DNA of 55,802 nucleotides from Streptomyces albidochromogenes (GCF_005981925.1 NZ_VBVX01000005.1:1-55802), one strand, 5' to 3'. Positions 42,550 through 52,244 are shown, counted from the stretch's first letter. Made by a program: numbers and translations. Notes: generated by a model from the letters alone, not told the origin.

Positions 42550-43182
42550 ATGGGTCAGCCGGAAAGCCGGGAACATCACGAAACAACGCAGCCCGAGCTT
42601 CCGCCGGGGCAGCGGCTGCAGCGTGGCTGGCCCGTCACCCACTACGGTCCTGTACCCAAGTTCAAGCCGGATCGCTGGGAGTTCCGCGTATTCGGTGCCA
42701 CGGCCGACGGTGACAAGCACTGCTGGAGCCACGAACAGTTCTCGGCGCTCCCGTTCGCCACGGTCGAGGCCGATCTGCACTGCGTCACGAAATTCAGCAT
42801 GCTTGGGGCCGAATGGGGTGGCGTACTCGCTCGTACGCTCGTCGAACTCGCACCCCCCGCGCCGAGCGTCACGCACGTCATGGTCTGGGCCGAGTACGGC
42901 TTCAGCGCGAACCTGCGGCTCGCGGACTTCACTTCGGACCGGACGATCTTCGCCACGCACAAGGGCGGCGAGCTGCTCACCGCCGAGCACGGGTTCCCGC
43001 TGCGCCTGGTCGTGCCGCACCTGTACGCCTGGAAGGGGCCCAAGTGGGTCCGGGGCGTCGAGTACATGACGGCGGACCGACGGGGCTTCTGGGAGGAGCG
43101 CGGCTACCACAACGTCGGCGACCCCTGGCGGGAGCAGCGGTACTCGTACCAGGAGGAGCCGGGGGACGGCCCCGAGCTGTAG
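42550..43182 (+). CDS. sulfite-oxidase-like molybdopterin enzyme
   Basis: 210 residues of the sulfite oxidase/YedY catalytic core. DLHCVTKFSML provides the molybdenum-ligating Cys; AEYGFSANLRLADF and PHLYAWKGPKWVRGVEY are family hallmarks of the molybdopterin pocket and substrate site. No Tat signal or heme domain, so it is a small cytoplasmic form whose electron acceptor is unknown. The ATG at 42550 has only a weak ribosome site. It converges on the DUF4396 gene. Confidence 0.9.
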   Translation: MGQPESREHHETTQPELPPGQRLQRGWPVTHYGPVPKFKPDRWEFRVFGATADGDKHCWSHEQFSALPFATVEADLHCVTKFSMLGAEWGGVLARTLVELAPPAPSVTHVMVWAEYGFSANLRLADFTSDRTIFATHKGGELLTAEHGFPLRLVVPHLYAWKGPKWVRGVEYMTADRRGFWEERGYHNVGDPWREQRYSYQEEPGDGPEL

Positions 43183-43211
43183 GCGTCCGCCGGGGTGGCG
43201 CTCCGGGGTGT

Positions 43212-43799
43212 TCAGTGGTGGTACTGGTGGACCACCGCGTGGCCCTTGCCGCGGCCGATCATCCACTTGTTCACGGGGGTGGTGATCAGGAACGCGGCGA
43301 AGAGTGCGAAGGCGAGTACGCCCCAGAACATCCAGTCGGTGAGATGCGCGTCCATCGCGCCCGGCCACAGGGCCAGTACGCCGTTGTCGATCAGCTCCAT
43401 CACGGCGATCGAGAGGGTGTCGGCGGCGAGGGCGACGCGGACCGCGGCCTTGAAGCCGACGCCGGCCTTGAGGATGCCGAGCAGGGTCAGCGCGTAACCG
43501 AAGAAGAAGGCCAGGGTGATCGCCAGCACCATCGTCGGCACGTTGCCCCAGCCGAGCGCGGTGCCGATGACCATGCCGAGCACTTCGCCGATGGCGCATC
43601 CGGTGAGGCAGTGGAGCGTGGCCCGGGCGGCCATGGACCAGCTGACCTTGCCGTGGGTGTGGGCGCCGTGGTTCTGGTGTGCCCCGTGGTCGCCGTGTGT
43701 CGCGTGCTCTGAGTGGGCTGCGTCGGCCGTGTGGCCGTCGTGGTCGTGCCGGCTCTCGTGACCGTGGTGCGTGTCGTGCGCGTGCCCGTCCTGTTGCAT
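43212..43799 (-). CDS. His-rich DUF4396 membrane protein, probably copper-regulated
   Basis: 195 residues. The N-terminal 50 residues carry about 20 His with Asp and Gly (GHAHDTHHGHESRHDHDGH), a likely metal-binding tail. Then four helices: LHCLTGCAIGEVLGMVIG, MVLAITLAFFFGYALTL, an amphipathic one with ADTLSIAVMELIDNG, and MFWGVLAFALFAAFLITTP. The C-terminus ends HAVVHQYHH. The fold fits DUF4396. A CsoR-like palindrome lies 44 bp upstream, linking it to copper, though its action is unknown. Confidence 0.85.
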   Translation of the reverse strand: MQQDGHAHDTHHGHESRHDHDGHTADAAHSEHATHGDHGAHQNHGAHTHGKVSWSMAARATLHCLTGCAIGEVLGMVIGTALGWGNVPTMVLAITLAFFFGYALTLLGILKAGVGFKAAVRVALAADTLSIAVMELIDNGVLALWPGAMDAHLTDWMFWGVLAFALFAAFLITTPVNKWMIGRGKGHAVVHQYHH

Positions 43800-43842
43800 C
43801 GTGAGCCCCCAAGTAGCGGTTCCTGCCTACAGACCCAACCGT

Positions 43843-43859
43843 ATACCCCCCAGGGGTAT
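43843..43859. promoter_or_regulatory. CsoR-type copper operator upstream of the DUF4396 gene
   Basis: ATACCCCCCAGGGGTAT is a perfect inverted repeat (ATACCCC/GGGGTAT, spacer CCA) identical in form to actinobacterial CsoR sites that precede copper export genes. It lies 44 bp upstream of the ATG at 43799. CsoR is not encoded in this window. Confidence 0.82.
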
Positions 43860-43882
43860 TCCTCAACGGGTTTCAGGAGTGC

Positions 43883-44758
43883 TCAGAAGTCACGCAGCTC
43901 CTTCAGCCTCGCCACGTCCGCCGCGTGGCCCTCCTTGCCCCCGGGCGTCTCGATCGTCAGCGGTACGCCCTCGGTCGCCGGGTGGGAGAACAGCTCCCCG
44001 AAGGGCTCGTCGCCGATGTGGCCCGCGCCGATGTTCTCGTGCCGGTCCTTGTGGGCGCCGACGCCCTCCTTGGAGTCGTTGGCGTGGATCAGCTTGAGCC
44101 GTCCCTCGCCCACCGTGTCGATCAGCAGATCCAGCGTCTGCTTCATCCCGCCGGGCCCCGCGAGGTCGTGTCCCGCCGCGAATATGTGGCACGTGTCGAG
44201 GCAGACGCCCAGTTTGGGATGCGCGTCGAGCGCCTCGAAGTACGGGCCGAAGTCCCAGGTGCGCGAGCACAGCGAGGAGCCCTGCCCCGCCGTCGATTCG
44301 AGCAGCAGGAACGGGTCGTCGTCGTGCGTCAGCTCGTCGAGGAGCGGCAGCAGGTGCGTGCGTACCTGCGCGAGCGCCTCGGAGCGCGGCCGGCCGCCCG
44401 TCGCCGAGCCGGTGTGCACCACCACGCCCAGCGCGCCGATCTCCCGGCCGCGGCGCAGCGAATGCCGCAGCGACTCGACGGACCGCTCCACGGTCGCCTC
44501 GGTGTGCGAGCCGAAGTTGATCAGGTACGGGGCATGGACGTACGCCGGTATGCGCTCGGCGGCGCAGGCGGCGCGGAACAGCTCGTCCTGGGCCGGGTTG
44601 CCGGTGGGCGTCGCCCAGCCGCGTGGGTTGGCGACGAAGACCTGGACGGCCTCGGCGCCCATCTCGCGGGCGTAGGCGAGACCGGTCGTGGCGAGGCCGC
44701 CGGCCACGGGCACGTGACCGCCGACGGGGTTGCGGGAGGGGAAAGGTGCGTTGCTCAT
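43883..44758 (-). CDS. nfo: endonuclease IV (deoxyribonuclease IV, Nfo)
   Basis: AP endonuclease of base excision repair, 291 residues, TIM-barrel with three zinc ions. VVVHTGSATGG, LLLESTAGQG (Glu ligand), CLDTCHIFAAGHD (Asp/His), HANDSKEGVGAHKDRHENIGAGHIG (the Endo IV signature) and IETPGGKEGH are present. The ATG at 44758 starts MSNAPFPSRNP. It lies 52 bp after the PASTA kinase gene on the same strand. Its stop is only 23 bp upstream of the CsoR-like box. Confidence 0.95.
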   Translation of the reverse strand: MSNAPFPSRNPVGGHVPVAGGLATTGLAYAREMGAEAVQVFVANPRGWATPTGNPAQDELFRAACAAERIPAYVHAPYLINFGSHTEATVERSVESLRHSLRRGREIGALGVVVHTGSATGGRPRSEALAQVRTHLLPLLDELTHDDDPFLLLESTAGQGSSLCSRTWDFGPYFEALDAHPKLGVCLDTCHIFAAGHDLAGPGGMKQTLDLLIDTVGEGRLKLIHANDSKEGVGAHKDRHENIGAGHIGDEPFGELFSHPATEGVPLTIETPGGKEGHAADVARLKELRDF

Positions 44759-44810
44759 CGCCGTCAAGGATGCCAGGACCGGCGGACCCTCCCGGCCCAC
44801 CGGCGGCCGC

Positions 44811-46757
44811 CTACAGGCCGCCCTTGGTCCTGATGGTGACGGTGCTGCCCTCCGGGGCCTTGTCGCCCTCCTCGACCGACTGGCCGGCGACCTCGTCGCT
44901 GAAGGAGAGGAAGGGCCGGTCGACCTCGACTTCGAAGCCCGCGTCGCGCAGCGCCTGCTTCGCGTCGTCGACGCTTTCGCCGACCACGTCGGGCACGGCC
45001 ACCATGCGCGGCCCCTTGGACACGGTCAGCGTGACGGTGTCGCCCTCGGCGAGTGCCGAGCCCTCGGCGGCGGACTGCTTCGCGACGGCCCCCGCCTCGT
45101 GCGGCGAGGTGATCCGGCCGGACGCGACCTTCACGGCGAAACCGGCGTCCTCCAGTTCCGAGGTGGCGTCCTCGACGCTCTCACCGGTCACGTCGGGCAC
45201 CTCGATCCGGGAGCCCTTGCTGACGACGATGGCGACCGCGGAGTCCGGGTGCCGCTCGGTGCCGGCGCGCGGGTCCGTACCGACGACGGAGCCCTGCGGT
45301 ACGTCGTCGTCGAACGCCCTGGTCACGATGCCGGGGGCCAGTGCGGCCTTCTTGAGGTCCGCCTTGGCCCTGGCCAGCGGCAGCCCCGCGACATCGGGCA
45401 CCTTCACCGTCTCCGGGCCGCGCGAGACGACCAGCGTGACGGAGCCGTTGTCGCGGACGCGGGCGCGGGAGGCCGGGTCGCTGTTCATGACGGTGCCGCG
45501 GTCGTACGCCTCGCTGTACTCGCGCCGCACCTTCTTCACGTCCAGACCGGCGGCCGAGAGCCGCTTCGCGGCCTCCTTCTCCGTCTGCCCGAGGAGCGAG
45601 GGGACGCGGGTGAACTGCCCGGAGTTGACGTACCAGACGCCGGCGCCGATCCCCAGGACGAGCAGGACGGCGGCGACGACGGCGGCCGTGCCGCGCCTCG
45701 GCGCCAGTACGAGGGCGCGGGCCCGCCGGGGGGCCGGCGGCCCGGGCGGGGGCATCTGGAGGCGGCTGGTGCGGTTGAGGGGCTCGTCGGCGGCGCCGCC
45801 GGTCGTACCGCCGGCCGTGTCCACGGCGCGCGGGATGACGCTCGTACGGTCCTCGGAGCCGTCGTGCGTCACCGCGGGGCGGCCCTGCGGCGGCATCGCG
45901 TCGAGCTGCTCGTCGCCGAGGGCGGCGCGGGCCACCCTGGCCCGCGCGAGGAGGTCGACGGCGTCGTACGGACGGATCTCGGGATTGCGCGCGGTGGCGG
46001 CCGCGACGAGTTCGTCCAGCTCGACGGCGAGGCCCGGCACGGCGGCGGAGGGAGCGGGCACGTCCTCGTGGAGGTGCTGGTAGAGCACCTGCGCGGGCGT
46101 GCCGCCGGTGTGCGGCTTGGCGCCGGTCAGCATCTCGTACAGCACGACACCGCAGGCGTAGACGTCGGCGCGGGTGTCGGCGGTGCCGTGCTCTATCTGC
46201 TCGGGCGCGAGGTACGACACGGTGCCCAGGACGGAGCCGGTGGTGCTGGTGACGGTGTCCACGGCCCGTACGAGACCGAAGTCGGCGACCTTCACACGGC
46301 CGTCGTCCCCTATCAGCACGTTCTCGGGCTTCATGTCCCGGTGGACGAAACCGGCGCGGTGAGCGGCGCCGAGGGCGGCCAGCACGGGCTCCAGGATGTC
46401 GAGCGCGGCCCGGGGCTGGAGGGCGCCGCGCTCGCGGAGCACGTCGCGCAGGGTGCAGCCGGCGACGTACTCCATCGCCAGGTAGACGTACGCCCCGTCG
46501 GTCCCCTGGTCGAAGACGCCGACCACGTTCGGGTGCGCGAGGCGGGCGACCGACTTGGCCTCGCGGATGAACCGGTCCACGAAGGAGGCGTCGGCGGCGA
46601 GCGTGGGGTGCATCACCTTGAGGGCGAGCACCCGGTCGAGGCGGGTGTCGACGGCCCGGTACACCGTGGCCATGCCGCCGACGGCGATGCGCGCGTCGAT
46701 GCGGTAACGGCCGTCGAGCACGTGCCCGACGAGCGGGTCCTGAAGCGTCGTATCCAC
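44811..46757 (-). CDS. Ser/Thr protein kinase with PASTA domains (PkaF/PknB-like)
   Basis: 648 residues. The kinase domain (about 15-280) has IAVGGMATVYRA (Gly-loop), VLALKVMH (Lys), HRDMKPENVLI (catalytic loop), VADFGLVRAV (DFG) and GTVSYLAPEQI. A Pro-rich linker and one membrane helix (AAVVAAVLLVLGIGAGVWYV) follow, then four extracellular PASTA repeats (VPSLLGQ.., VPDVAGL.., VPDVTGES.., VPDVVGES..) that sense peptidoglycan fragments. It corresponds in position to PkaF of S. coelicolor. It starts at GTG 46757, 152 bp after thiG. Confidence 0.93.
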   Translation of the reverse strand: MDTTLQDPLVGHVLDGRYRIDARIAVGGMATVYRAVDTRLDRVLALKVMHPTLAADASFVDRFIREAKSVARLAHPNVVGVFDQGTDGAYVYLAMEYVAGCTLRDVLRERGALQPRAALDILEPVLAALGAAHRAGFVHRDMKPENVLIGDDGRVKVADFGLVRAVDTVTSTTGSVLGTVSYLAPEQIEHGTADTRADVYACGVVLYEMLTGAKPHTGGTPAQVLYQHLHEDVPAPSAAVPGLAVELDELVAAATARNPEIRPYDAVDLLARARVARAALGDEQLDAMPPQGRPAVTHDGSEDRTSVIPRAVDTAGGTTGGAADEPLNRTSRLQMPPPGPPAPRRARALVLAPRRGTAAVVAAVLLVLGIGAGVWYVNSGQFTRVPSLLGQTEKEAAKRLSAAGLDVKKVRREYSEAYDRGTVMNSDPASRARVRDNGSVTLVVSRGPETVKVPDVAGLPLARAKADLKKAALAPGIVTRAFDDDVPQGSVVGTDPRAGTERHPDSAVAIVVSKGSRIEVPDVTGESVEDATSELEDAGFAVKVASGRITSPHEAGAVAKQSAAEGSALAEGDTVTLTVSKGPRMVAVPDVVGESVDDAKQALRDAGFEVEVDRPFLSFSDEVAGQSVEEGDKAPEGSTVTIRTKGGL

Positions 46758-46847
46758 GGGGCGAGTCTACGAGCCGCCGCCGACAGCCCCGCCGCCCCGG
46801 GCGAGGCGGCGACGGTACTGCAGCCGAGCTGTGACAGGCGCCGACAT

Positions 46848-46875
46848 GTGCGGGGCTCCTTCCCCCTGCCCGCAC
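46848..46875. terminator. possible hairpin between thiG and the PASTA kinase
   Basis: GTGCGGG (46848-46854) and CCCGCAC (46869-46875) can pair with a 14-nt loop. It may end the thi transcript; no T run follows. Confidence 0.4.
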
Positions 46876-46909
46876 CCCACCTCCCGGAAGCCGCGCGGCC
46901 GGCCCCCGG

Positions 46910-47707
<798 letters not shown>

Positions 47708-47908
47708 TCAGCCTCCCTGTACTGCGGTGAGCACTTCGATGCGGTCGCCGTCGCCGAGCGCGGTGGAATCCCACTGCCCGCGCGGTACGACGGTTTCGTT
47801 GAGGGCGGCGGCCACCCCGGACGGGGCCCGCGTGAGGGTCGCCACGAGCGCGCCCAGCGTCGTACCGGCGACGACCTCGCGGATCTCGCCGTTCACGGAA
47901 ACGGTCAT
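47708..47908 (-). CDS. thiS: sulfur carrier protein (ThiS)
   Basis: 66-residue beta-grasp protein ending in Gly-Gly (LTAVQGG), which is thiocarboxylated to deliver sulfur to ThiG. MTVSVNGEIREV and GDRIEVLTAV are the family start and end. Its ATG overlaps the thiO stop by 4 nt. Confidence 0.95.
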   Translation of the reverse strand: MTVSVNGEIREVVAGTTLGALVATLTRAPSGVAAALNETVVPRGQWDSTALGDGDRIEVLTAVQGG

Positions 47909-49104
47909 ACGGGCTGCTCCTGCGGTACGGCGTCGGGGGAGACGGCGGGGGAGGGGGAGGCCGTGGAGGCCGGCGCGAACCGCAGCGGGCTGAACGGACG
48001 CGCCACGTCCGGCAGCTCCCCGCCGGTCAGCACGGCGGCCATCGCGTCCCCCGTGACCGGCGTGAGCAGCACCCCGTTGCGGTAGTGCCCGGTGGCCAGG
48101 TGCAGCCCCGGCAGCGCGGTCGGCCCGAGCAGCGGCGCGTTGTCCGGGGAACCGGGGCGCAGCCCCGCGAGGGTCTCCGTCAGCGGCAGTTCGGTGATCC
48201 CGGGCACCAGCTCGTGCGCGTCGCGCAGCAGCTCGTACACGCCGCCCGCCGTGACCGTCGTGTCCCAGCCGAGCTCCTCGCTCGTCGCCCCGACGACCAG
48301 CTCGCCGTTCTCGCGCGGCACGAGGTAGACGTGGCTGCCGCGCACCACCGCCCGCACCGTCCGGCTGAGGAACGGCGCGTACGCGCGCGGCACGGTCAGC
48401 CGCAGCACCTGCCCCTTCACCGGCCGTACCGGCGGCAGCACGTCCCGCGGGACGCCCGCGAGCCGCCCGCTGAGGCTGCCGGCCGCCAGGACCACCTGGT
48501 CCGCCGCCAGCTCCGTGCCGTCCGCCAGTACCGCCCCGGTGGCCTTCTCCCGTACGACCGACAGGTTTTGGGCCCAGCCGTGGTGCCAGAGCACACCGGC
48601 CCGCTCGCAGGCCGTCAGCAGGGCGGCGGCCAGTCGCCGCGGGTCGACCTGGTGGTCGCCGTCCACGCGCAGGCCCCCGCGCACGCCCGGCGCGAGCATC
48701 GGCTCGAGGCGTCGGCATTCGCGCCCGGTGAGCCACTGGGACTCCAGGCCCGAGCGGTGCTGGAGCGCGTGGAGTTCGCGCAGGTGGGCGCGGTCGTCCG
48801 TGTCGAGCGCGACGGCGAGCGTGCCGCACGCGCGGTAACCGGTGTCCTGCCCGCTCGCCGCCTCCAGCTCGGCGACGAAGGCCGGGTAGCGCTCGGCGGA
48901 GGCGAGGTTCAGCCCGAGCAGCGTCTCCTCGCCGTAGTGCAGTTCGGTGACGGCGGCGAGCATCCCGGCCGCGACCCGCGCGGCGCCGCCGCCCGGACGC
49001 GGATCGGCGACGGTGACGCGCAGTCCCTCCCGCGCGGCGCGCCACGCCGTGACCAGGCCGATGATCCCGCCCCCGACAACGAGGACGTCTGATGTACGCG
49101 ACAT
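47905..49104 (-). CDS. thiO: glycine oxidase (ThiO)
   Basis: FAD enzyme oxidising glycine to dehydroglycine for thiazole assembly. 399 residues: VVGGGIIGLVTAW (FAD GxGxxG), GGAARVAAGML, VLAAGSLSGRL, GLRPGSPDNAPLLG and ATGHYRNGVLLTPVTG, all typical of ThiO. The start is ATG 49104; GGGAGGGG 11 nt upstream is also the 3' strand of the TPP riboswitch. Confidence 0.94.
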   Translation of the reverse strand: MSRTSDVLVVGGGIIGLVTAWRAAREGLRVTVADPRPGGGAARVAAGMLAAVTELHYGEETLLGLNLASAERYPAFVAELEAASGQDTGYRACGTLAVALDTDDRAHLRELHALQHRSGLESQWLTGRECRRLEPMLAPGVRGGLRVDGDHQVDPRRLAAALLTACERAGVLWHHGWAQNLSVVREKATGAVLADGTELAADQVVLAAGSLSGRLAGVPRDVLPPVRPVKGQVLRLTVPRAYAPFLSRTVRAVVRGSHVYLVPRENGELVVGATSEELGWDTTVTAGGVYELLRDAHELVPGITELPLTETLAGLRPGSPDNAPLLGPTALPGLHLATGHYRNGVLLTPVTGDAMAAVLTGGELPDVARPFSPLRFAPASTASPSPAVSPDAVPQEQPV

Positions 49105-49117
49105 GGGCGTCCAGCCC

Positions 49118-49207
49118 CTCCCTTCGCCGGCATGACCCGGATCAGGTTCGTACGGTCGGAGGCCGGCCAGCCTCCCTCTCAGCCCGGTGCGCCCGGACTC
49201 CCGCGAG
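49118..49207 (-). ncRNA. TPP riboswitch (THI element)
   Basis: Read on the minus strand it has GGGAGTCCGGGCG, GGGCTGAGAGGGAGGC (the CUGAGA thiamine-pyrimidine pocket), then ACCTGATCCGGGTCATGCCGGCGAAGGGAGG (pyrophosphate side). The P1 3' strand contains the thiO ribosome site, so TPP binding should block translation initiation of thiO. Confidence 0.95.
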
Positions 49208-49305
49208 TGGTTTCCCGCCGGGGCCCGTGGATCTCCTCCCGGACCTCGGCAGTACGGTGGCCACCCTAACGCCCGGCCCCGACGCGCTGTAAGGGAGCAA
49301 TCGCT

Positions 49306-49656
49306 GTGGCCCGCTCGCTCGACGGACTCGTCCTCTCACCCGTCGCCGACCAGGCCCCGGGCCAGGTGGGCACACGGACCCGGTTCACCTACCACGAGCG
49401 GGACGGCCGGATCTGGGCCGACTACGTGGGCGGCGACGTCGTACACGGCCACCTCGTCGGCACCCGCGAGGGCGACGCGCTGGACTTCCGCTACGTACAG
49501 CTCAAGCGGGACGGCACCACCTCCAGCGGCCACTGCACGTCGACGGTGGTCGGCCTGCCCGACGGGCGGGTGCGGCTGGAGGAGACCTGGGCGTGGGAGT
49601 CGCAGGAGGGCAGCGGCACGAGCGTCGTCGAGGAGCTGCCGGCGCCGCTCGTGTGA
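49306..49656 (+). CDS. small conserved protein, family often mislabelled N-acetylglutamate synthase
   Basis: 116 residues, beta-rich: FTYHERDGRIWADYVGGDVVHGHLVG, DFRYVQLKRDG, GHCTSTVVGLPDGRVRLEETWAWES. The pattern fits a family of about 110-residue lipocalin-like proteins found in many bacteria. There is no GNAT fold or kinase domain, so an acetyltransferase role is not supported. AAGGGAG precedes the GTG at 49306. It starts about 100 bp beyond the TPP element on the other strand. Confidence 0.78.
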   Translation: MARSLDGLVLSPVADQAPGQVGTRTRFTYHERDGRIWADYVGGDVVHGHLVGTREGDALDFRYVQLKRDGTTSSGHCTSTVVGLPDGRVRLEETWAWESQEGSGTSVVEELPAPLV

Positions 49657-49722
49657 CGGTGTGTCAGATATCTCCCGCCACGGCCCTCGGGGCGGCCGCA
49701 CCTGCCGTCCTAGAGTGACCGG

Positions 49723-50937
49723 GTGAGCGATCAGAGGCAGACACAGCGGAGCGTCGTCATCGTCGGCGCCGGAATGGCCGGCGTGCAGACCGCCGTGGCC
49801 CTGCGCGAGCAGGGCTGGACCGGCTCCGTCACGCTGATCGGCGCGGAGCCGCATCAGCCGTACGACCGGCCCCCGCTGTCCAAGGCGGTGCTGCTCGGCA
49901 CGGCCGAGGGCTCGGCCTTCGACGTCGACTTCGAGGCGCTCGGCATCACACTTCACCTGGGGCGCGAGGTGTCCGGCGTGCGCCCCGGCGCGCACGAGAT
50001 CGACACGCCCTCGGGCCCGGTCCCGTACGACGTGCTGGTCGTCGCCACCGGCGCCCTGCCCCTGACCCTGCCCGGCGGCGAGGGCGTACCCGGCGTCCAC
50101 CTCCTGCGCACCCTCGACGACGCCGCCCGGCTGCGGCCCGTCCTCGACCGGCAGCACGACGTCGTGGTCGTCGGCGCGGGGTGGATCGGCGCGGAGTTCA
50201 CCACGGCCGCCCGCGAGGCGGGCTGCGCGGTGACCGTCGTGGAGGCGGCCGACCGGCCGCTCGCCGGGACCGTTCCCGCCGAGGTCGCCGCTCCCATGGC
50301 CGGCTGGTACGCCGAGAGCGGCGCCGAACTGCTCACCGGCGCCCGCGTCGCGCGCGTCGAACCGGGCACGGTCGTCCTCGACGACGGCCGGCGGCTCCCG
50401 GCCGGCGCGGTGGTCGTCGGCATCGGCGCCCGGCCCGCCACGGCCTGGCTCGCCGGCTCCGGCATCGCCCTAGGCGCGGACGGCTCGGTCACCGCCGACG
50501 CGCGTCTGCGCGCCTCGCGACCGGACGTGTACGCCGTCGGGGACTGCGCGTCCTTCCCCTCCGCCCGCTACCGGGAGCGCCTGCTCGTCCACCACTGGGA
50601 CAACGCGCTCCAGGGACCGCGCACGGTCGCGGCGAACATCCTGGGCCGGGAGCCGCAGGACTACGACCCGGTGCCGTACTTCTGGTCCGAGCAGTTCGGC
50701 CGCTTCGTGCAGTACGCGGGCCACCACGCCCAGGCGGATACCACGGTGTGGCGCGGCGACCCGGCCGGCGCCGCCTGGTCGGTGTGCTGGCTGCGCGACG
50801 GGGCGCTCGTCGCCCTGCTCACCGTGGCGCGTCCGCGCGACCTCGCGCAGGGCCGCAGACTCATCGCGTCGGGGGCGCTCCTCGACCCGGAGCGGGCCGC
50901 CGATCCGTCCGTACCGCTCAAGTCCGCCACCCTTTAG
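49723..50937 (+). CDS. FAD/NAD-dependent ferredoxin reductase-like flavoprotein
   Basis: 404 residues. VVIVGAGMAGVQTAVAL (FAD loop), RPPLSKAVL, LVVATGALP, VVVGAGWIGAEFTTAAREAG (NAD loop), ADARLRASRPDVYAVGDCA (FAD Asp) and HHWDNALQ are those of class I reductases of Rieske or P450 ferredoxin systems. The C-terminal FWSEQFGRFVQYAG also fits. The partner ferredoxin is not in the window. Start GTG 49723. Confidence 0.9.
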   Translation: MSDQRQTQRSVVIVGAGMAGVQTAVALREQGWTGSVTLIGAEPHQPYDRPPLSKAVLLGTAEGSAFDVDFEALGITLHLGREVSGVRPGAHEIDTPSGPVPYDVLVVATGALPLTLPGGEGVPGVHLLRTLDDAARLRPVLDRQHDVVVVGAGWIGAEFTTAAREAGCAVTVVEAADRPLAGTVPAEVAAPMAGWYAESGAELLTGARVARVEPGTVVLDDGRRLPAGAVVVGIGARPATAWLAGSGIALGADGSVTADARLRASRPDVYAVGDCASFPSARYRERLLVHHWDNALQGPRTVAANILGREPQDYDPVPYFWSEQFGRFVQYAGHHAQADTTVWRGDPAGAAWSVCWLRDGALVALLTVARPRDLAQGRRLIASGALLDPERAADPSVPLKSATL

Positions 50938-51005
50938 GCGGGCACCGCGGCCCGTACGGCAGGCCCCGACTACCGACTGTCAGTCCCAGGTGGCACGCTT
51001 GTCCC

Positions 51006-51371
51006 GTGACCGAGATTGACGCAAAGATCGATGCTCTCGTCCCCGCCTGGCTCAACCTCCCCGACATCGCGGAAATGCTCGATGTCGAGGTGACGCGCGT
51101 CCGGCAGCTGGTCAAGGAAGGCCAGCTGATCGCCGTACGGCGCGGAGAGAACAGGGTGCTCCAGGTGCCTGCCGCCTTCATCGACGGCAACAAGGTGGTC
51201 AAGGGTCTCGCAGGGACCCTGACCCTCCTGAGGGACGACGGCTTCTCCGACGAAGAGATGCTCGAGTGGCTCTTCACCTCCGACCCGACCCTGCCCGGCA
51301 CCCCCGCGCAGGCGTTGAGTGAGAATCGCGGCACGGAGGTGAGGCGGCGCGCCCAGGCGCTGGCCGTCTGA
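51006..51371 (+). CDS. Rv2175c-family DNA-binding protein
   Basis: 121 residues. The N-terminal winged helix region ([31 protein letters not shown]) and [37 protein letters not shown] are the actinobacterial Rv2175c pattern. In Mycobacterium tuberculosis this protein binds DNA and is phosphorylated by PknL. The start is GTG 51006. It is about 4.2 kb from the PASTA kinase gene and 76 bp upstream of thiE. Confidence 0.87.
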   Translation: MTEIDAKIDALVPAWLNLPDIAEMLDVEVTRVRQLVKEGQLIAVRRGENRVLQVPAAFIDGNKVVKGLAGTLTLLRDDGFSDEEMLEWLFTSDPTLPGTPAQALSENRGTEVRRRAQALAV

Positions 51372-51447
51372 CCTCAGCCGACACAACCGACGCGGTGCGC
51401 GGGCCCCACCGGCCCGTGCGCCGCCCACCACCCGGGGGGACACCGCC

Positions 51448-52128
51448 ATGCCCGCGTCCACATCCACGCCGCCGGCCGGCGCCGCCGCGCGCGAGCGGCT
51501 CGCCGATGCCCGGCTGTACCTCTGCACGGACGCGCGCAAGCGGCAGGGCGACCTCCCGGAGTTCCTGGACGCCGTCCTGTCCTCCGGCGTGGACATCGTG
51601 CAGCTGCGTGACAAGGGCATGGAGGCGGCCGAGGAGCTGGAGCACCTCCAGGTCTTCGACGACGCCTGCCGCAGGCACGGCAAGCTGCTCGCCGTGAACG
51701 ACCGCGCCGACGTGGCCCACGCCATCGGCGCGGGCGTGCTGCACCTGGGCCAGGGCGACCTGCCCGTCCCGGCCGCGCGCGCCGTCCTCGGCGACGCCGT
51801 TCTCGTCGGCCGCTCCACGCACGCCGAGTCCGAGGTCGACGCCGCCGCGGCCCAGCCCGGCGTCGACTACTTCTGCACGGGCCCCTGCTGGCCCACCCCC
51901 ACCAAGCCCGGCCGGTACGCCCCGGGCCTCGGCCTCGTCCGGTACACCGCCGGGCTGCGCCAGGACCGGCCGTGGTTCGCGATCGGCGGCATCGACGCGG
52001 GCAATCTCGACGAGGTGCTGGACGCGGGCGCCCGCCGGGTGGTCGTCGTCCGGGCGATCACCGAGGCCGACGACCCGGCCGCCGCCGCGGCCGCGCTGGC
52101 GAAGCGGGTCAGGGCGTACGCCGGGTGA
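51448..52128 (+). CDS. thiE: thiamine-phosphate synthase (ThiE)
   Basis: Joins the thiazole and pyrimidine phosphates to thiamine phosphate. 226 residues, TIM barrel: [28 protein letters not shown] (pyrophosphate binding), [26 protein letters not shown] (DRxD metal), [25 protein letters not shown] and FAIGGID. GGGGGAC precedes the ATG. It is separate from the thiOSG operon and no TPP element is seen upstream. Confidence 0.96.
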   Translation: MPASTSTPPAGAAARERLADARLYLCTDARKRQGDLPEFLDAVLSSGVDIVQLRDKGMEAAEELEHLQVFDDACRRHGKLLAVNDRADVAHAIGAGVLHLGQGDLPVPAARAVLGDAVLVGRSTHAESEVDAAAAQPGVDYFCTGPCWPTPTKPGRYAPGLGLVRYTAGLRQDRPWFAIGGIDAGNLDEVLDAGARRVVVVRAITEADDPAAAAAALAKRVRAYAG

Positions 52129-52147
52129 GGCTGTGAGCGCCCGGGAG

Positions 52148-52210
52148 TGTCCACGACTGTCCGACAGGTGGACAATAATCCGGCAATATGGACAAAACCC
52201 TCCCTATTGT
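52148..52210 (+). promoter_or_regulatory. inverted repeats upstream of metF
   Basis: TGTCCAC (52148-52154) pairs with GTGGACA (52168-52174), with CTGT/ACAG pairing inside. A second pair ACAATA (52172-52177) and TATTGT (52205-52210) spans the next 40 bp. This 116-bp thiE-metF gap is AT-richer than its surroundings. It may be a terminator for thiE or a regulatory element for metF. Confidence 0.4.
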
Positions 52211-52244
52211 TGGGTCCTCGCCGCGCCCTCGTTAACCTGCGGAT

